Positions 54,158-63,317 are shown, counted from the stretch's first letter. The stretch: DNA of 64,000 nucleotides from Mycobacterium sp. ENV421 (GCF_002887815.1 NZ_PDHO01000007.1:62001-126000), one strand, 5' to 3'. Notes: generated from the letters alone by a model not told the origin. A program made the numbers and translations.

Positions 54158-54434
54158 CTGAACCCCCCTTATAAATTTTGCTGTGGATTCCTGAGGCTGT
54201 TGCTAGGCAGTGCCTTAGAAGTCAAGGAAAGAGTCCCATACCACCCAGGTCCTGTCAACCGAAAAGTGGCGCCCGTTGCCAGGAATTTTCCTGCGTAACA
54301 ACCCTCGATCGCGTTGGCGCAGGGTGTGCGGATTGACGGTAAGCGGCCTACGGCCACCCTCTTCCAGCACCGTCTCGTGAGCCGGTATTTTGTTAACTAG
54401 GCGGTTGGCTGGCGAGAAGGGGTGCGACAGACCA

Positions 54435-55496
54435 TCACCGCGTCAGCGACCATGCGAAGCCGCTGACATCGCGCACGGACGCGTCGAAGACGTCCGGCAT
54501 AGTTGCTGGGAACAGCAGATCTCCCCCGTGACAGGTTCCCGCTACGACTCGGCCGACGGCCGGAACACCGGCCGTCAGCAAACGTCGGTAGTACAGCAAG
54601 CCTTCGTCGCGCAGCGGATCAAGTTCGTTCACCGAAATCACGTGCGGTGGTAAACCAGCAAGATCCGGGTCGGTGGCCGCACCGGCCCAGCAGGTGGCGT
54701 CTCCGGCGTGCGTAGTGTTGGGATCGTAGATCGAGCCCAGCAGGGCGGCCTGCTGACAACTGATGAAGTATCCGTCGTTCTCCCGAAGCGACGGCAGATC
54801 GTCGGGGTAGTTCAGCCAGCGGTTGGAGATATAGGGGCAGTGGGCGTAGGCGCCGGCGATCTCGTCGAGCCATCCCTCTCGCTTGGCCTTGTGGACGGTG
54901 GTCAGCGTGAGGTTCCCGCCGCCGGACTCGCCGCACACGATCAGCCGGCTCACGCCGAGGTCCGCGGCATTGGCGTGCACCCACCGGGTCGCGGCCGCGC
55001 AGTCGTTCAGTCCGGCCGGGTACGGATGTGCGCCGAGGCGGCCGCCGGAGTTGCGGAATTCCACGCCGACCACCACCAGGCCGGTCGCGGCCATGCTCTC
55101 CCGTATGTGCCGGTACCCGGCGTCCGCGGCGCTGGCGATCGCCATTGCACCGCCGTGGAAATGCACCACCGCCGGAAGAGGACCGTCGGCGCGATCCGGC
55201 CGACTGACGAACAGCGTGATCTCGTGGCCCTCGGCGCCCGGGATGGTCACCGTGGTGGTGCTGACACCTGCCGGCGACGGAGCCGCGGAAGCCAGCATCG
55301 AGATCACTCCACCGACCGCTTCCTCGGCGGCCGCCGCGTACGCCAACCGATCCGTCAACGGCGAGTCGATGGTCAGCGGCGCATCCGGAAGCACGTCAGC
55401 CAGCCCGAGTGGGGCGAGCGCCGCCACCATCCGGGGATCCGATCGCGGATCGGTGCCCAGGGTGCAATTCGGATCAGCGAGCCGCCCAACAGCCAT
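54435..55496 (-). CDS. HSL-family (alpha/beta hydrolase) esterase/lipase
   Basis: 353 residues. Family signatures: oxyanion HFHGGAMA (about 112-119), nucleophile GESGGGN, an acidic residue near VNELDPLRDEG and the C-terminal His (TCHGGDLL). Hormone-sensitive-lipase-like esterases cleave short to medium acyl esters. No signal peptide. The start at 55496 lies inside the palindrome at 55493-55523; the Met at residue 23 (55430) is a possible alternative. The next gene upstream on this strand is mmaA4-like. Confidence 0.85.
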   Translation of the reverse strand: MAVGRLADPNCTLGTDPRSDPRMVAALAPLGLADVLPDAPLTIDSPLTDRLAYAAAAEEAVGGVISMLASAAPSPAGVSTTTVTIPGAEGHEITLFVSRPDRADGPLPAVVHFHGGAMAIASAADAGYRHIRESMAATGLVVVGVEFRNSGGRLGAHPYPAGLNDCAAATRWVHANAADLGVSRLIVCGESGGGNLTLTTVHKAKREGWLDEIAGAYAHCPYISNRWLNYPDDLPSLRENDGYFISCQQAALLGSIYDPNTTHAGDATCWAGAATDPDLAGLPPHVISVNELDPLRDEGLLYYRRLLTAGVPAVGRVVAGTCHGGDLLFPATMPDVFDASVRDVSGFAWSLTR

Positions 55497-55523
55497 GGGC
55501 CCGAGATTAACTCGGGCCCATGG
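55493..55523. terminator. 13-bp palindrome over the esterase start codon (candidate terminator or attenuator)
   Basis: Perfect arms CCATGGGCCCGAG (55493-55505) and CTCGGGCCCATGG (55511-55523) with a 5-nt ATTAA loop. It lies 37 nt after the mmaA4-like stop, as a terminator would, but contains the esterase ATG (55496) in its distal arm. No T-run follows on the minus strand. Confidence 0.5.
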
Positions 55524-55559
55524 ACTGCACTCGGAGATTCGCCGAGGGAGAAATCCCTG

Positions 55560-56453
55560 CTAGGCGGCGGCCCCCGGCTTGAGGTAGGTGACGAGACTGA
55601 CGTCGAGCGCCTCGTCGACGTAGTAGTACTGGCAGCCGGTCAGATACCGCATGTAGTTGTTGTAGCTGTCCTCGCCGGCCGCGGCGATCGCCTCATCCTT
55701 GTGCTGCTCCAGGCGCGCGGCCCAGATGCCCAGGGTCTTGATGTAGTGATTGCGCAGCGACAGCGGCTCGGGGACGACGAAGCCCGCCTTCTGGCCGTGC
55801 TCGACGAGCATCTTGGTGCTCGGGATACGGCCGCCGGGGAAGATCACGTCGACCATGAATTTGGCGAAGCGGGCCAACTCGAAGGTCAGCTTCTTGCCCC
55901 GAGCCTGCAGATCGTACGGGTGGTAGCCGCAGCTGCTCTGTATCGTCATCCGGCCGTCCTCGGGCAGGATGTCGAAGCTGTTCTTGAAGAAGTCGTCGAA
56001 GCGCTCGAATCCGAAATGCTCGATGGCCTCGATAGAGACGATCCGGTCGACGGGTGAGTGGAACTGCTCCCAGCCCTCGAGACGGACGTCGAACGATCGC
56101 TCGCTGTCGATCCCGGCCAACAGCTGATCGCAATAGGCCTTCTGGTTCTTGGACAACGTCAGTCCGATGACGTTGACGTCGTACTTCTCCATTGCGCGCT
56201 GCAACGTCAGGCCCCAGCCGCAGCCCACCTCGAGCAGCGTCATTCCCGGTTTGAGCTCGAGGGCGTCGAGATGCTGATCTACATTGGCGACCTGCGCCTC
56301 GGAGAGGGTGACATCGGGCCCGGTGAAGTACGCACAGCTGTACTTGCGGGTCGGATCTTGGAACAACCCGAAGAAGTCATCCGAGAGGTCGTAGTGAGCC
56401 TGGATGTCCTCGAAATGGGGCCGCATGTCCTTGGTTTCAGTTGCCTCGGGCAT
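55560..56453 (-). CDS. mmaA4: Hydroxymycolate synthase-like methyltransferase, MmaA4-like
   Basis: 297 residues. [33 protein letters not shown] (13-43, shown as [10 protein letters not shown] and KYSCAYF), SAM motif LLEVGCGWG (73-81) and the MmaA4 traits MTIQSS (Gln172 in place of His), [26 protein letters not shown] and the C-terminus [11 protein letters not shown]. MmaA4 (Hma) introduces the hydroxymethyl group that leads to keto and methoxy mycolates. The FTGPD stretch replaces the usual FERDD. No mmaA3 or mmaA1 follows, only an mmaA2-like gene. Position matches Rv0642c. Confidence 0.88.
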   Translation of the reverse strand: MPEATETKDMRPHFEDIQAHYDLSDDFFGLFQDPTRKYSCAYFTGPDVTLSEAQVANVDQHLDALELKPGMTLLEVGCGWGLTLQRAMEKYDVNVIGLTLSKNQKAYCDQLLAGIDSERSFDVRLEGWEQFHSPVDRIVSIEAIEHFGFERFDDFFKNSFDILPEDGRMTIQSSCGYHPYDLQARGKKLTFELARFAKFMVDVIFPGGRIPSTKMLVEHGQKAGFVVPEPLSLRNHYIKTLGIWAARLEQHKDEAIAAAGEDSYNNYMRYLTGCQYYYVDEALDVSLVTYLKPGAAA

Positions 56454-56591
56454 GAGAGTTACAGCCTTCCTGATTCTGCTTATCTGCCTGCATCACGGCC
56501 CCCGCACGTGATTTTTGCGCGCGCACCAGTATGCACTTTGTGATCTGGACCATACCGTCTCGGCTCACCTAAACGATGGCCAAACAGTGCC

Positions 56592-57476
56592 CTAACCGGG
56601 CGTTTCTTTCGCCTGCTTCTCAAGCGTGAACTGGTCAACGTCGATGTACCCTACCCGGAATCCGTGCGCGCAGCCGGTGAGGTACTTCATGTACCGGTCG
56701 TAGACCTCCTCGGACTGCACCTCAATGGCCTTGTCGCGGTTGGCCTCCAGCGCCTCCGCCCAACAATCCAGCGTGCGAGCGTAGTGGGGCTGCAGCGACT
56801 GGACCCGCGTGAGCGTGAAGCCGGCCTTGGTCGAATGCTCTTCCACTTTCTCGACGGTCGGCAGCCGCCCGCCCGGGAAGATCTCGGTGAGCATGAACTT
56901 CACGAACCGCGCGATCTCGAACGTCAACGGCAGACCGCGCTCCGTCATCTGCGGAAGCGTGAACGAGGTGATGGTGTGCAACAGCATCACGCCGTTGTGG
57001 GGCAAGACTTTGTAGGCCATGGAGAAGAAGTCGTCATAGCGGTCGAAGCCAAAGTGCTCGAAGGCGCCGATCGACACGATCCGGTCGACGGGCTCGTGGA
57101 ATTCTTCCCAGCCCATGAGCTCGATGCGCTTGTCCCGAGGACTGCCGGACTCGGCGAACGCCTGCTCGACGTGATCACGCTGATTCTTCGACAGCGTGAG
57201 GCCGATGACGTTCACGTCGTACTTCTCCAGCGCGCGCAACATCGTTGCGCCCCAGCCGCAGCCCACGTCCAGCAAGGTCATCCCTGGCCGCAAGCCCAGC
57301 TTGCCCAGAGCCAGGTCGATCTTGGCGATCTGAGCCTGCTCGAGGGTGTAGTCCTCTTTCTCGAAGTACGCGCAGCTGTACGTCTGAGTGGGGTCAAGGA
57401 AGAGTCGGAAGAAATCATCAGACAAGTCGTAGTGGGCCTGTACATCCTCGAAGTGAGGTTTCAGCCGTTTGGCCAT
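56592..57476 (-). CDS. Mycolic-acid methyltransferase, MmaA2/CmaA1/PcaA-like
   Basis: 294 residues from ATG 57476 (AAAGG 9 nt before it; the longer frame to 57545 is not family-like). The active site is complete in CmaA1 numbering: Cys35 (TYSCAYFE), Glu140 (GAFEHFG), His167 (LLHTI) and SAM motif LLDVGCGWG (68-76). SLQPHYARTLD and IDVDQFTLEK recall MmaA2. It would cyclopropanate meromycolate double bonds. It follows lipG on the same strand and precedes the mmaA4-like gene. Confidence 0.86.
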   Translation of the reverse strand: MAKRLKPHFEDVQAHYDLSDDFFRLFLDPTQTYSCAYFEKEDYTLEQAQIAKIDLALGKLGLRPGMTLLDVGCGWGATMLRALEKYDVNVIGLTLSKNQRDHVEQAFAESGSPRDKRIELMGWEEFHEPVDRIVSIGAFEHFGFDRYDDFFSMAYKVLPHNGVMLLHTITSFTLPQMTERGLPLTFEIARFVKFMLTEIFPGGRLPTVEKVEEHSTKAGFTLTRVQSLQPHYARTLDCWAEALEANRDKAIEVQSEEVYDRYMKYLTGCAHGFRVGYIDVDQFTLEKQAKETPG

Positions 57477-57613
57477 GTCGGTGTGCCTTTCGCATGAATG
57501 CTTTAGGCAGCAACCACAAATCCCCCCCGTGGGATGGGCGATCACCGCTGTGCAACCCCGATGCTAGCCGGTCAGGCTGGGAGCAGACGATTCCGAAAGA
57601 TAACCGTCATTAC

Positions 57614-58522
57614 CTAGCTGACCTCGGCAAACGTGGTCTTGAGCTCGCCGGCGATGTCGTCCCAGAGGGCTTCGGGCAGGTCATGCGCCATGCCGTCGAA
57701 CAGCACCAGGCGCGCATTCGGGATCGTCGAGGCGATCGAGCGACCACCCGAGGGGCGCATCAGCTTGTCGGCGCGGCCGTGGATGACGACGGTCGGTGCG
57801 GTGATCTGACGGTCGTAGTGCTTCAGGCTGCCGCTGCCCAGTATCGCGGCGAAATGCCGTGCGATTCCTTGCGGATAGTGACACCGGTCATAGGCCTCGA
57901 TCGCATTGGCGCGCGCCTGCTCGTCGGGAACGGGATAGCCGGGGCTACCGAGAATCCTGCCGACCCGCACCACGTTTTCGACGATCACATCGCGCGGTGC
58001 ATTCGGTGGCGGACCGGTGATCAACGACAGCAGTGACCGGGGCGCCGGGGGAGGAAGGAACGCAGAGTTGTTGGACGAGAAGATGATTCCCAACGCTTTG
58101 GTGCGCCGGCTGTATCGCGCCGCGAAGATCTGCGCGATCATCCCGCCCATTGAGGCGCCGACGATGTGCGCCTGTTCGACCCCGAGGTGATCGAGCAATG
58201 CCGCGGCGTCGTCGGTCATATCCTCCAGCGTGTACACCGATGAACTGGGCCGCCCGACATAGGACTTCGCCAGCTTGGGCACCAAACCGCCGCCGGCCCG
58301 TTGACCGTGCAGCTTGGTGGACAGCCCGACATCGCGGTTGTCGTAGCGGATCACCCGGTAGCCTTGGTCGACCAGCTTCTCGCAGAAACCGTTGCGCCAC
58401 AACAGAAGCTGTGCGCCGAGCCCCATGATCAGCAACACTGCCGGGTCGCCGGGGTTGCCCAGTTCCTCGTAGTACAGCTCGATGTCTTCGGCGACGGTGG
58501 CTGTGCCGGTGCGGATTTCCAT
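57614..58522 (-). CDS. lipG: Alpha/beta hydrolase LipG
   Basis: 302 residues from ATG 58522, matching M. tuberculosis LipG (Rv0646c) in length and position. Motifs: IMGLGAQLLLWR oxyanion region, GASMGGM (nucleophile Ser), GRADKLM acidic residue and GMAHDLP catalytic His. Probable lipase or thioesterase; in M. tuberculosis it sits beside the mycolate methyltransferases. Its ATG overlaps the TGA of the UbiB-like gene by one base, so the two are translationally coupled. Confidence 0.88.
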   Translation of the reverse strand: MEIRTGTATVAEDIELYYEELGNPGDPAVLLIMGLGAQLLLWRNGFCEKLVDQGYRVIRYDNRDVGLSTKLHGQRAGGGLVPKLAKSYVGRPSSSVYTLEDMTDDAAALLDHLGVEQAHIVGASMGGMIAQIFAARYSRRTKALGIIFSSNNSAFLPPPAPRSLLSLITGPPPNAPRDVIVENVVRVGRILGSPGYPVPDEQARANAIEAYDRCHYPQGIARHFAAILGSGSLKHYDRQITAPTVVIHGRADKLMRPSGGRSIASTIPNARLVLFDGMAHDLPEALWDDIAGELKTTFAEVS

Positions 58523-59868
58523 CAGACCTCGACGTCGCTCTGGTGCTCGCGGCTGACCTCGACCATGAAGTTGGCGAAGTATCCGCCGAACTGCGGGTCG
58601 TTCATCATCTGCCACTTGGGTGCCAGCAGTTTCATGTACCGCTCGACATACAGGAACTGCTTACCGATCAGCACCAGCTCGCGCGGCAGCTTGACGTCAT
58701 AGGCGTCGGCCAGGGTGGAGAGCTGTTTGCCGATCTCGGCGTAGGACATGTCGCCGAGCGTCTTCAGCGTGAGGGGAGCCGCGAACTCTTCGAGATCTTT
58801 GGCGGCTTCCTTCTCCGGTTTGGTGGTGCCCACCGCGCCCAGCAGCACGACGATCTTGCCCGCCGCCGCGTGATCCTTCTTGACCAGAAGTGCATACACG
58901 AGTTCGCGCAGCAGCCAGCGGGTCCGCGGGTCGATGCGACCCATGATCCCGAAATCCAGAAAGACGATCCGGCCGTCGTCGTCGACCAGCAGGTTGCCGG
59001 CGTGCAGGTCACCGTGGAACAGGCCGTGCCGAAGGCCGCCCTCGAACGTGGAGAACAGCAGCGCCTTGACCAGCGCGGTGCCGTCGAACCCCTTCTTGCG
59101 GATCTCCTTCACGTCATCGATACGCACGCCGTGCACGCGTTCCATGGTCAGCACGCGCTCGCTGGTGAACTCCCAGTGCACCTGCGGAACCCGGATGTTG
59201 CGGCCCAGCGGCGACCCGTGCAGACCCGAGACCCACGCCTCCATCGACTGCGCCTCGATACGGAAGTCGAGCTCTTCGGCGAGATTGTCGGAGAAGTCGG
59301 CCACCACATCCTGGGCCGACAACCGCCGGCCCAGCTTGGCGAGCTCGACGAGCTGGGCGAAGCGCTTGAGGATCTGCAGGTCGGCAGCCACCCGGCGGCG
59401 GATGCCCGGCCGCTGGATCTTGACCACGACCTCCTCACCGGTGTGCAGCGTCGCGAAATGCACTTGGGCGATCGAGGCCGACGCGAACGGCTGCTCGTCG
59501 AACTTCGCGAAGAGCTTGGCCGGGTCTCCACCGAGCTCCTGTTGCAGCAGCTTGTGCACCTCGACGGTGTCCGCGGGCGGCACCGAGTCCAGCAGGCCGC
59601 GGAACTCCCGGCTCAGATTCTCACCGAAGGCACCGGGGCTGGACGCGATGATCTGACCGAACTTCACATAGGTGGGTCCGAGGTCGGAAAAGGTCTGCGG
59701 GATCTCCTTGATGACCTTGTCCTGCCAGCGGCCACGCCCGGGCAGTTTGGTGAGCACTCGTGCGCCGGTGCGGGTGAGCTGCCACCCGGTTGTGCCGATG
59801 CGGGCAGCCTCGACCGGCAACGGAACGCGATCGAGCTTGGCTACTTCGCGGTGTTTGGTCGAATTCAT
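58522..59868 (-). CDS. ABC1/UbiB-family atypical kinase
   Basis: 448 residues from ATG 59868; the frame is open to 59958 but MNSTKHREVAKLDR fits the family better. UbiB signatures: LGPTYVKFGQ, SIAQVHFA, VVVKIQRPGI (Lys), FHGDLHAGNLLV and VFLDFGIMGRI. UbiB-like proteins are atypical kinase-fold ATPases implicated in lipid metabolism or transport. First gene of the unit with lipG and the mycolate methyltransferases, the Rv0647c position. Confidence 0.9.
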   Translation of the reverse strand: MNSTKHREVAKLDRVPLPVEAARIGTTGWQLTRTGARVLTKLPGRGRWQDKVIKEIPQTFSDLGPTYVKFGQIIASSPGAFGENLSREFRGLLDSVPPADTVEVHKLLQQELGGDPAKLFAKFDEQPFASASIAQVHFATLHTGEEVVVKIQRPGIRRRVAADLQILKRFAQLVELAKLGRRLSAQDVVADFSDNLAEELDFRIEAQSMEAWVSGLHGSPLGRNIRVPQVHWEFTSERVLTMERVHGVRIDDVKEIRKKGFDGTALVKALLFSTFEGGLRHGLFHGDLHAGNLLVDDDGRIVFLDFGIMGRIDPRTRWLLRELVYALLVKKDHAAAGKIVVLLGAVGTTKPEKEAAKDLEEFAAPLTLKTLGDMSYAEIGKQLSTLADAYDVKLPRELVLIGKQFLYVERYMKLLAPKWQMMNDPQFGGYFANFMVEVSREHQSDVEV

Positions 59869-59927
59869 TCTTGCCAGTCTGCCAAAAATGCACGTGGTAC
59901 CCCAATTTCTGCTGGCACATTGGGGTA

Positions 59928-60311
59928 GTGGATTGTGCGCAAACCCATGAATTCGCATGTCGTCTGATGGACGAAATCTGGCGCCGGCTGGACTCGACCG
60001 ACGTCGCCGACTTCTACCACCACGACGTGGTGGGACACCACGACAGCCCGCGTGGATCGGATCAATTGGGGTATGACGACGTGGTCCACCGGCTGGATTT
60101 CGACCGGAAAACGTTTATCGACCCGGTTTATGAGATCGGCGATCTGATTGCCGGCGACGACCGCTTCGCAATTCGCTTTCACTACAGCGCCACGTTGATC
60201 AGCACCGGCGAGCGATATCGATCAGAGGCCGCGTACTTCTACCATCTGCGGGACGGCAAGATCGCCGAATTCTGGCTGCTGGCCGACGTCGACTTCGATT
60301 ACAAGGAGTGA
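59928..60311 (+). CDS. SnoaL-like (NTF2-fold) protein
   Basis: 127 residues from GTG 59928 (TTGGGG upstream). NTF2/SnoaL-like layout: RRLDSTDVADFYHHDVVGHHDS, LDFDRKTFIDPVYEI, FAIRFHYSATL and AYFYHLRDGKIAEFWLLADVDF. Members may be isomerases, hydrolases or ligand-binding proteins; the substrate cannot be named. It is divergent from the UbiB-like gene and convergent with a DinB gene. Confidence 0.75.
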   Translation: MDCAQTHEFACRLMDEIWRRLDSTDVADFYHHDVVGHHDSPRGSDQLGYDDVVHRLDFDRKTFIDPVYEIGDLIAGDDRFAIRFHYSATLISTGERYRSEAAYFYHLRDGKIAEFWLLADVDFDYKE

Positions 60312-60315
60312 CCCG

Positions 60316-60912
60316 TCACCCGTTGGCGCGCCACGGGGCCAGCCACGGCTGGGGTGCCATGCCTTCGGCCGCCGCGACCAGCTCGTACATCGTTGCGCCG
60401 TCGATGGATTCACGGATGATGTCGGCATGGCCCGCGTGCCGCGCCAACTCCGAGATCAGGTGCTCGAGGACCCACCTCACCGACCAGGCGTCGACATCTT
60501 TCGGGAACCACGGTGCGTCGCGCGGCACCGGCACCGCGGCGTCGAGATCGGCGGTCTCGACCAACCGCAGCGACGCGGCGTTCTGGGCAACGAGATTCTC
60601 CATGAGCTGGGCCAGGGTCTCGTCGGGCTGCATCAGGTATTGCTCCTGGTACTCCTGCGCACGCTCCTCGAACGGGCGGTCATCGGCCTGCGGTTCGTCA
60701 GGGGCCGCGGCCACCCGCTGCATCCAGGACTGCTGCACCCCGGTCACGTGTTTGATCAACCCTCCGATCGACAGCGAACTGACGGTCGGCGTCGCTCGAG
60801 CCTGCTCATCGGTGAGGCCGTACGCGACGGCTACGAACGCGCTCTGGTGGTAGGCGAGGAATTCGCGCAGCGCGTGCCGTTCATCGCGGACAGGTGGGGC
60901 GAGGGTGGGCAT
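60316..60912 (-). CDS. DinB-family protein
   Basis: 198 residues from ATG 60912 (AAAGGA upstream; the longer frame to 60969 starts inside the next gene). Four-helix DinB fold of the DUF664/mycothiol-dependent type: YHQSAFVAVAYGLTDEQARATP, GGLIKHVTGVQQSWMQR (metal-binding His) and LEHLISELARHAGHADIIRE (His/His ligands). Such proteins are often mycothiol- or bacillithiol-dependent transferases or isomerases. Same strand as another DinB gene 26 nt upstream. Confidence 0.82.
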   Translation of the reverse strand: MPTLAPPVRDERHALREFLAYHQSAFVAVAYGLTDEQARATPTVSSLSIGGLIKHVTGVQQSWMQRVAAAPDEPQADDRPFEERAQEYQEQYLMQPDETLAQLMENLVAQNAASLRLVETADLDAAVPVPRDAPWFPKDVDAWSVRWVLEHLISELARHAGHADIIRESIDGATMYELVAAAEGMAPQPWLAPWRANG

Positions 60913-60938
60913 GACGGTCCTTTCGGTGGTTCCCGGGG

Positions 60939-61487
60939 TCATCGATGGGCGTAAATATCTCGGAGACAAGCAATTTCGGCACCGTGATGGATGACCTCAC
61001 GGTTGATGTGCAAGACCAGTTCGGATAGCGCGTAATCGGCGTAGGGGCCTTCGGCCGGCCCGCACGGTCGGGCGAGGTCGTCGTCGGACAACCCCCGTAC
61101 GCCGGTGATCCAACGCGTGTAGGCGTCGTCGAGTTGGACCAGTGCCGTCCCCGCGTCCGTGGCGTAGGGCCAGCTCTGATAATCGGCAGCCGGGCCGCCG
61201 AAGTGCGAGTGATTGCGCATCGCGAGAACGCCGACGACGACATGGGCCAGGCGCCACGCGATCGTGGTGACGGGTTCGGGCTGCGGCGGCGGGTAGGCGA
61301 AGTCGATCCGAATTGGCCCCGGGTCGCTTCGCTCCAGCCCGCCGGGGCGCCCTTCCCCGTGCACGGTCCAGCAGTCGGCGACCGGCTCCCAGAAGTACTC
61401 GTCATCGGTCAGCCCGTCCAGGCGGGGCCGCAGGGCGTTGGACCAGTGCCAGTCCAGCTGGTCGGCAAGCTGCGTCGTCCACGTCAT
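60939..61487 (-). CDS. DinB-family protein
   Basis: 182 residues from ATG 61487. DinB-like helical bundle: LADQLDWHWSNALRPRLDGLTDDEYFWEP (Trp/His-rich first helix), RLAHVVVGVLAMRNHSHF and ELVLHINREVIHHGAEIACLRD (metal His). No enzyme assignment. It is divergent from a WYL regulator with only 61 nt between the starts, holding a perfect 9-bp palindrome, so it is probably regulated by it. Confidence 0.8.
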   Translation of the reverse strand: MTWTTQLADQLDWHWSNALRPRLDGLTDDEYFWEPVADCWTVHGEGRPGGLERSDPGPIRIDFAYPPPQPEPVTTIAWRLAHVVVGVLAMRNHSHFGGPAADYQSWPYATDAGTALVQLDDAYTRWITGVRGLSDDDLARPCGPAEGPYADYALSELVLHINREVIHHGAEIACLRDIYAHR

Positions 61488-61507
61488 ATCCCTAGGCTTG
61501 CACGTAT

Positions 61508-61528
61508 TGCGGACAGCTTCTGTCCGCA
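61508..61528. promoter_or_regulatory. Probable operator of the WYL regulator/DinB divergon
   Basis: Perfect 9-bp arms TGCGGACAG (61508-61516) and CTGTCCGCA (61520-61528) with spacer CTT, centred in the 61-nt gap between the two divergent starts. A dyad of this size between a regulator and its divergent gene is the usual place for autoregulation. Confidence 0.65.
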
Positions 61529-61548
61529 GAGTGCGCGAGACTGAAGCA

Positions 61549-62502
61549 ATGTCCGCCACGACGAGCCGGGTGCTGCAGCTGCTGGGCCTGTTGCAATCAC
61601 GCCGGGTGTGGCCCGGAGCGGAGCTGGCAGAGCGGCTCGGGGTGACCGCCCGAAGCGTGCGCCGCGACGTGGAGCGGCTGCGCGACCTCGGGTATCCCGT
61701 CCACGCCAGCACCGGCCACGGCGGTGGCTACCAACTCGGTGCGGGGGCCGCGTTGCCGCCGCTGCTGCTGGACTCCGACGAAGCCGTCGCCATGGCCGTC
61801 TGTCTGCGGCTGGCCGCGGGTGGCAGCGTCGCCGGCGTGGGGGAGGCGGCGCTGCGCGCACTGACCAAGCTGGATCAGGTGATGCCGGGCAGGCTGCGTT
61901 CACAGGTCGCCGCCGTGCACGATGCCACCGTCACGCTGACCCCCGAAGCCGAGTCGCCGGTGGATCCCGAGGTGTTGATGACGCTGGCGCGGGCCTGCCG
62001 GGACTCTGAACACGTCGGCGTCAACTACGTCGACCGGGCTGGTGCCTCGACCAGCCGGCGCCTGGAGCCCTACCAGCTGGTGACCACCGGCCGGCGGTGG
62101 TACCTGCTGGCCTACGACCGCGACCGCGACGACTGGCGCAGCCTGCGGCTGGACCGGATGGCCCAGGTTCACGCGAAAGGGAGCACCTTCATCGCGCGGG
62201 ACGCCCCCGACGCCGCCGCCTACGTCCGTCGCGCCATCACCGCGTCGCCCTACCGCCATGTCGCCCGGGTGCGCTACCGGGCCGCGAAAAGCGTTATGGA
62301 ACAGCACTTCTCGCCTACCACGGTAACCATCGAGGATGACGGGCCCGGCACCTGCATCGTCGTCACCGGTGCCGACAACCCCATGGCGTTGGTGCTGTAT
62401 CTGGCGATGCCCGGTATCGCGTTCGAGATCCTCGAACCCGCCGAGGTCGTCGACGCGGCGCGGGCGGTGTCGGCGTTACTTGCCGCCGCCGTCAGGCGGT
62501 GA
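61549..62502 (+). CDS. WYL-domain transcriptional regulator (YafY-like)
   Basis: 317 residues from ATG 61549. N-terminal DeoR/YafY-type helix-turn-helix (LQLLGLLQSRR, LAERLGVTARSVRRDVERLR; about 7-45), then a WYL domain (GVNYVDRAG; LEPYQLVTTGRRWYLLAYDR; WRSLRLDRM) and a C-terminal WCX-like part (VRYRAAKSVMEQHF). WYL domains sense a nucleic-acid or small ligand. It is divergent from a DinB gene and likely regulates it and itself through the palindrome at 61508-61528. Confidence 0.88.
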   Translation: MSATTSRVLQLLGLLQSRRVWPGAELAERLGVTARSVRRDVERLRDLGYPVHASTGHGGGYQLGAGAALPPLLLDSDEAVAMAVCLRLAAGGSVAGVGEAALRALTKLDQVMPGRLRSQVAAVHDATVTLTPEAESPVDPEVLMTLARACRDSEHVGVNYVDRAGASTSRRLEPYQLVTTGRRWYLLAYDRDRDDWRSLRLDRMAQVHAKGSTFIARDAPDAAAYVRRAITASPYRHVARVRYRAAKSVMEQHFSPTTVTIEDDGPGTCIVVTGADNPMALVLYLAMPGIAFEILEPAEVVDAARAVSALLAAAVRR

Positions 62503-62549
62503 TGCCGAGCGAAGTCTTCAACTCGGGCCTGCACGGGTACCTGGTACCC

Positions 62550-63317
62550 ATGCGGATGGCCACCTTCAACATCTTGCACGGTCGCAGCTTGGATGACGGG
62601 CAGGTCAATCTGGAGCGGTTGTCCGAGTGCATTCACCGGCTGAACCCTGACGTGCTGGCCCTGCAGGAAGTCGACTGCGATCAACCGCGCTCGTCGCTCG
62701 CCGACCTCACCGCGATCGCGGCCGCGGCGATGGGCGCCGTCGCGCACCGATTCGTCGCCGCGATCTCCGGCACGCCGGGAGCGACCTGGATGGCCGCCAC
62801 CGGCAGCGAGCAACCGGGGACGGCCGGCTACGGCATCGCGCTGCTGTCGCGCTATCCGGCGATCTCCTGGCAAGTGCTACGGCTGCCCCGGATTCCGGCG
62901 CGCTTCCCGATGTATCTCCCCGACCCCAACCGGGTGCAGATCGTTCACGAGGAGCCGAGGGCGGCGATGCTCGCACAGCTGGACACCCCGCTCGGCGTGA
63001 TGACCGTCGCCAACACACACCTGTCGTTCGTGCCGGGGTGGAACCGAGTCCAGCTGCGCCGCCTCACTCGTGACCTGAAGGGCCTGCCCGGGCCGCGGGT
63101 GCTGATGGGCGACCTGAACATGTCGGGGGCGTCGCCGAGCCGGCACACCGGTTTGCGTTCGCTGGCCAGCGCGCCGACGTTTCCGCTGCACTGCCCGGAC
63201 CGTCAGCTCGACCACATCCTCACCGACCACGACGGTCTGGTGGCCCGCGAGGCGGGCACGCCGGTGCTGCCCATCTCCGACCATCGCCCGCTCGTGATCG
63301 ACGTGTCGCTCCGCTGA
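62550..63317 (+). CDS. Endonuclease/exonuclease/phosphatase-family protein (soluble)
   Basis: 255 residues from ATG 62550, where the EEP fold begins (MRMATFNILHG); the frame is open to GTG 62499 and ATG 62502, which overlap the stop of the WYL gene, so an upstream start is possible. Motifs: TFNILHGR, ALQEVDCDQP (metal Glu), THLSF, MGDLNMSG and SDHRPLVID (His). Lacks transmembrane helices, unlike the island pair. Phosphodiesterase or phosphatase of unknown target. Confidence 0.82.
   Translation: MRMATFNILHGRSLDDGQVNLERLSECIHRLNPDVLALQEVDCDQPRSSLADLTAIAAAAMGAVAHRFVAAISGTPGATWMAATGSEQPGTAGYGIALLSRYPAISWQVLRLPRIPARFPMYLPDPNRVQIVHEEPRAAMLAQLDTPLGVMTVANTHLSFVPGWNRVQLRRLTRDLKGLPGPRVLMGDLNMSGASPSRHTGLRSLASAPTFPLHCPDRQLDHILTDHDGLVAREAGTPVLPISDHRPLVIDVSLR

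Noticed and set aside
54708..56057. 449-codon plus-strand frame opposite the esterase and mmaA4-like genes
   Set aside because: It spans two real genes and the hairpin between them, with low-complexity Arg/Gly/Val content.
58543..59928. 461-codon plus-strand frame opposite the UbiB-like gene
   Set aside because: The minus strand encodes a complete UbiB kinase with KFGQ and HGDLHAGN motifs; the plus frame has none.
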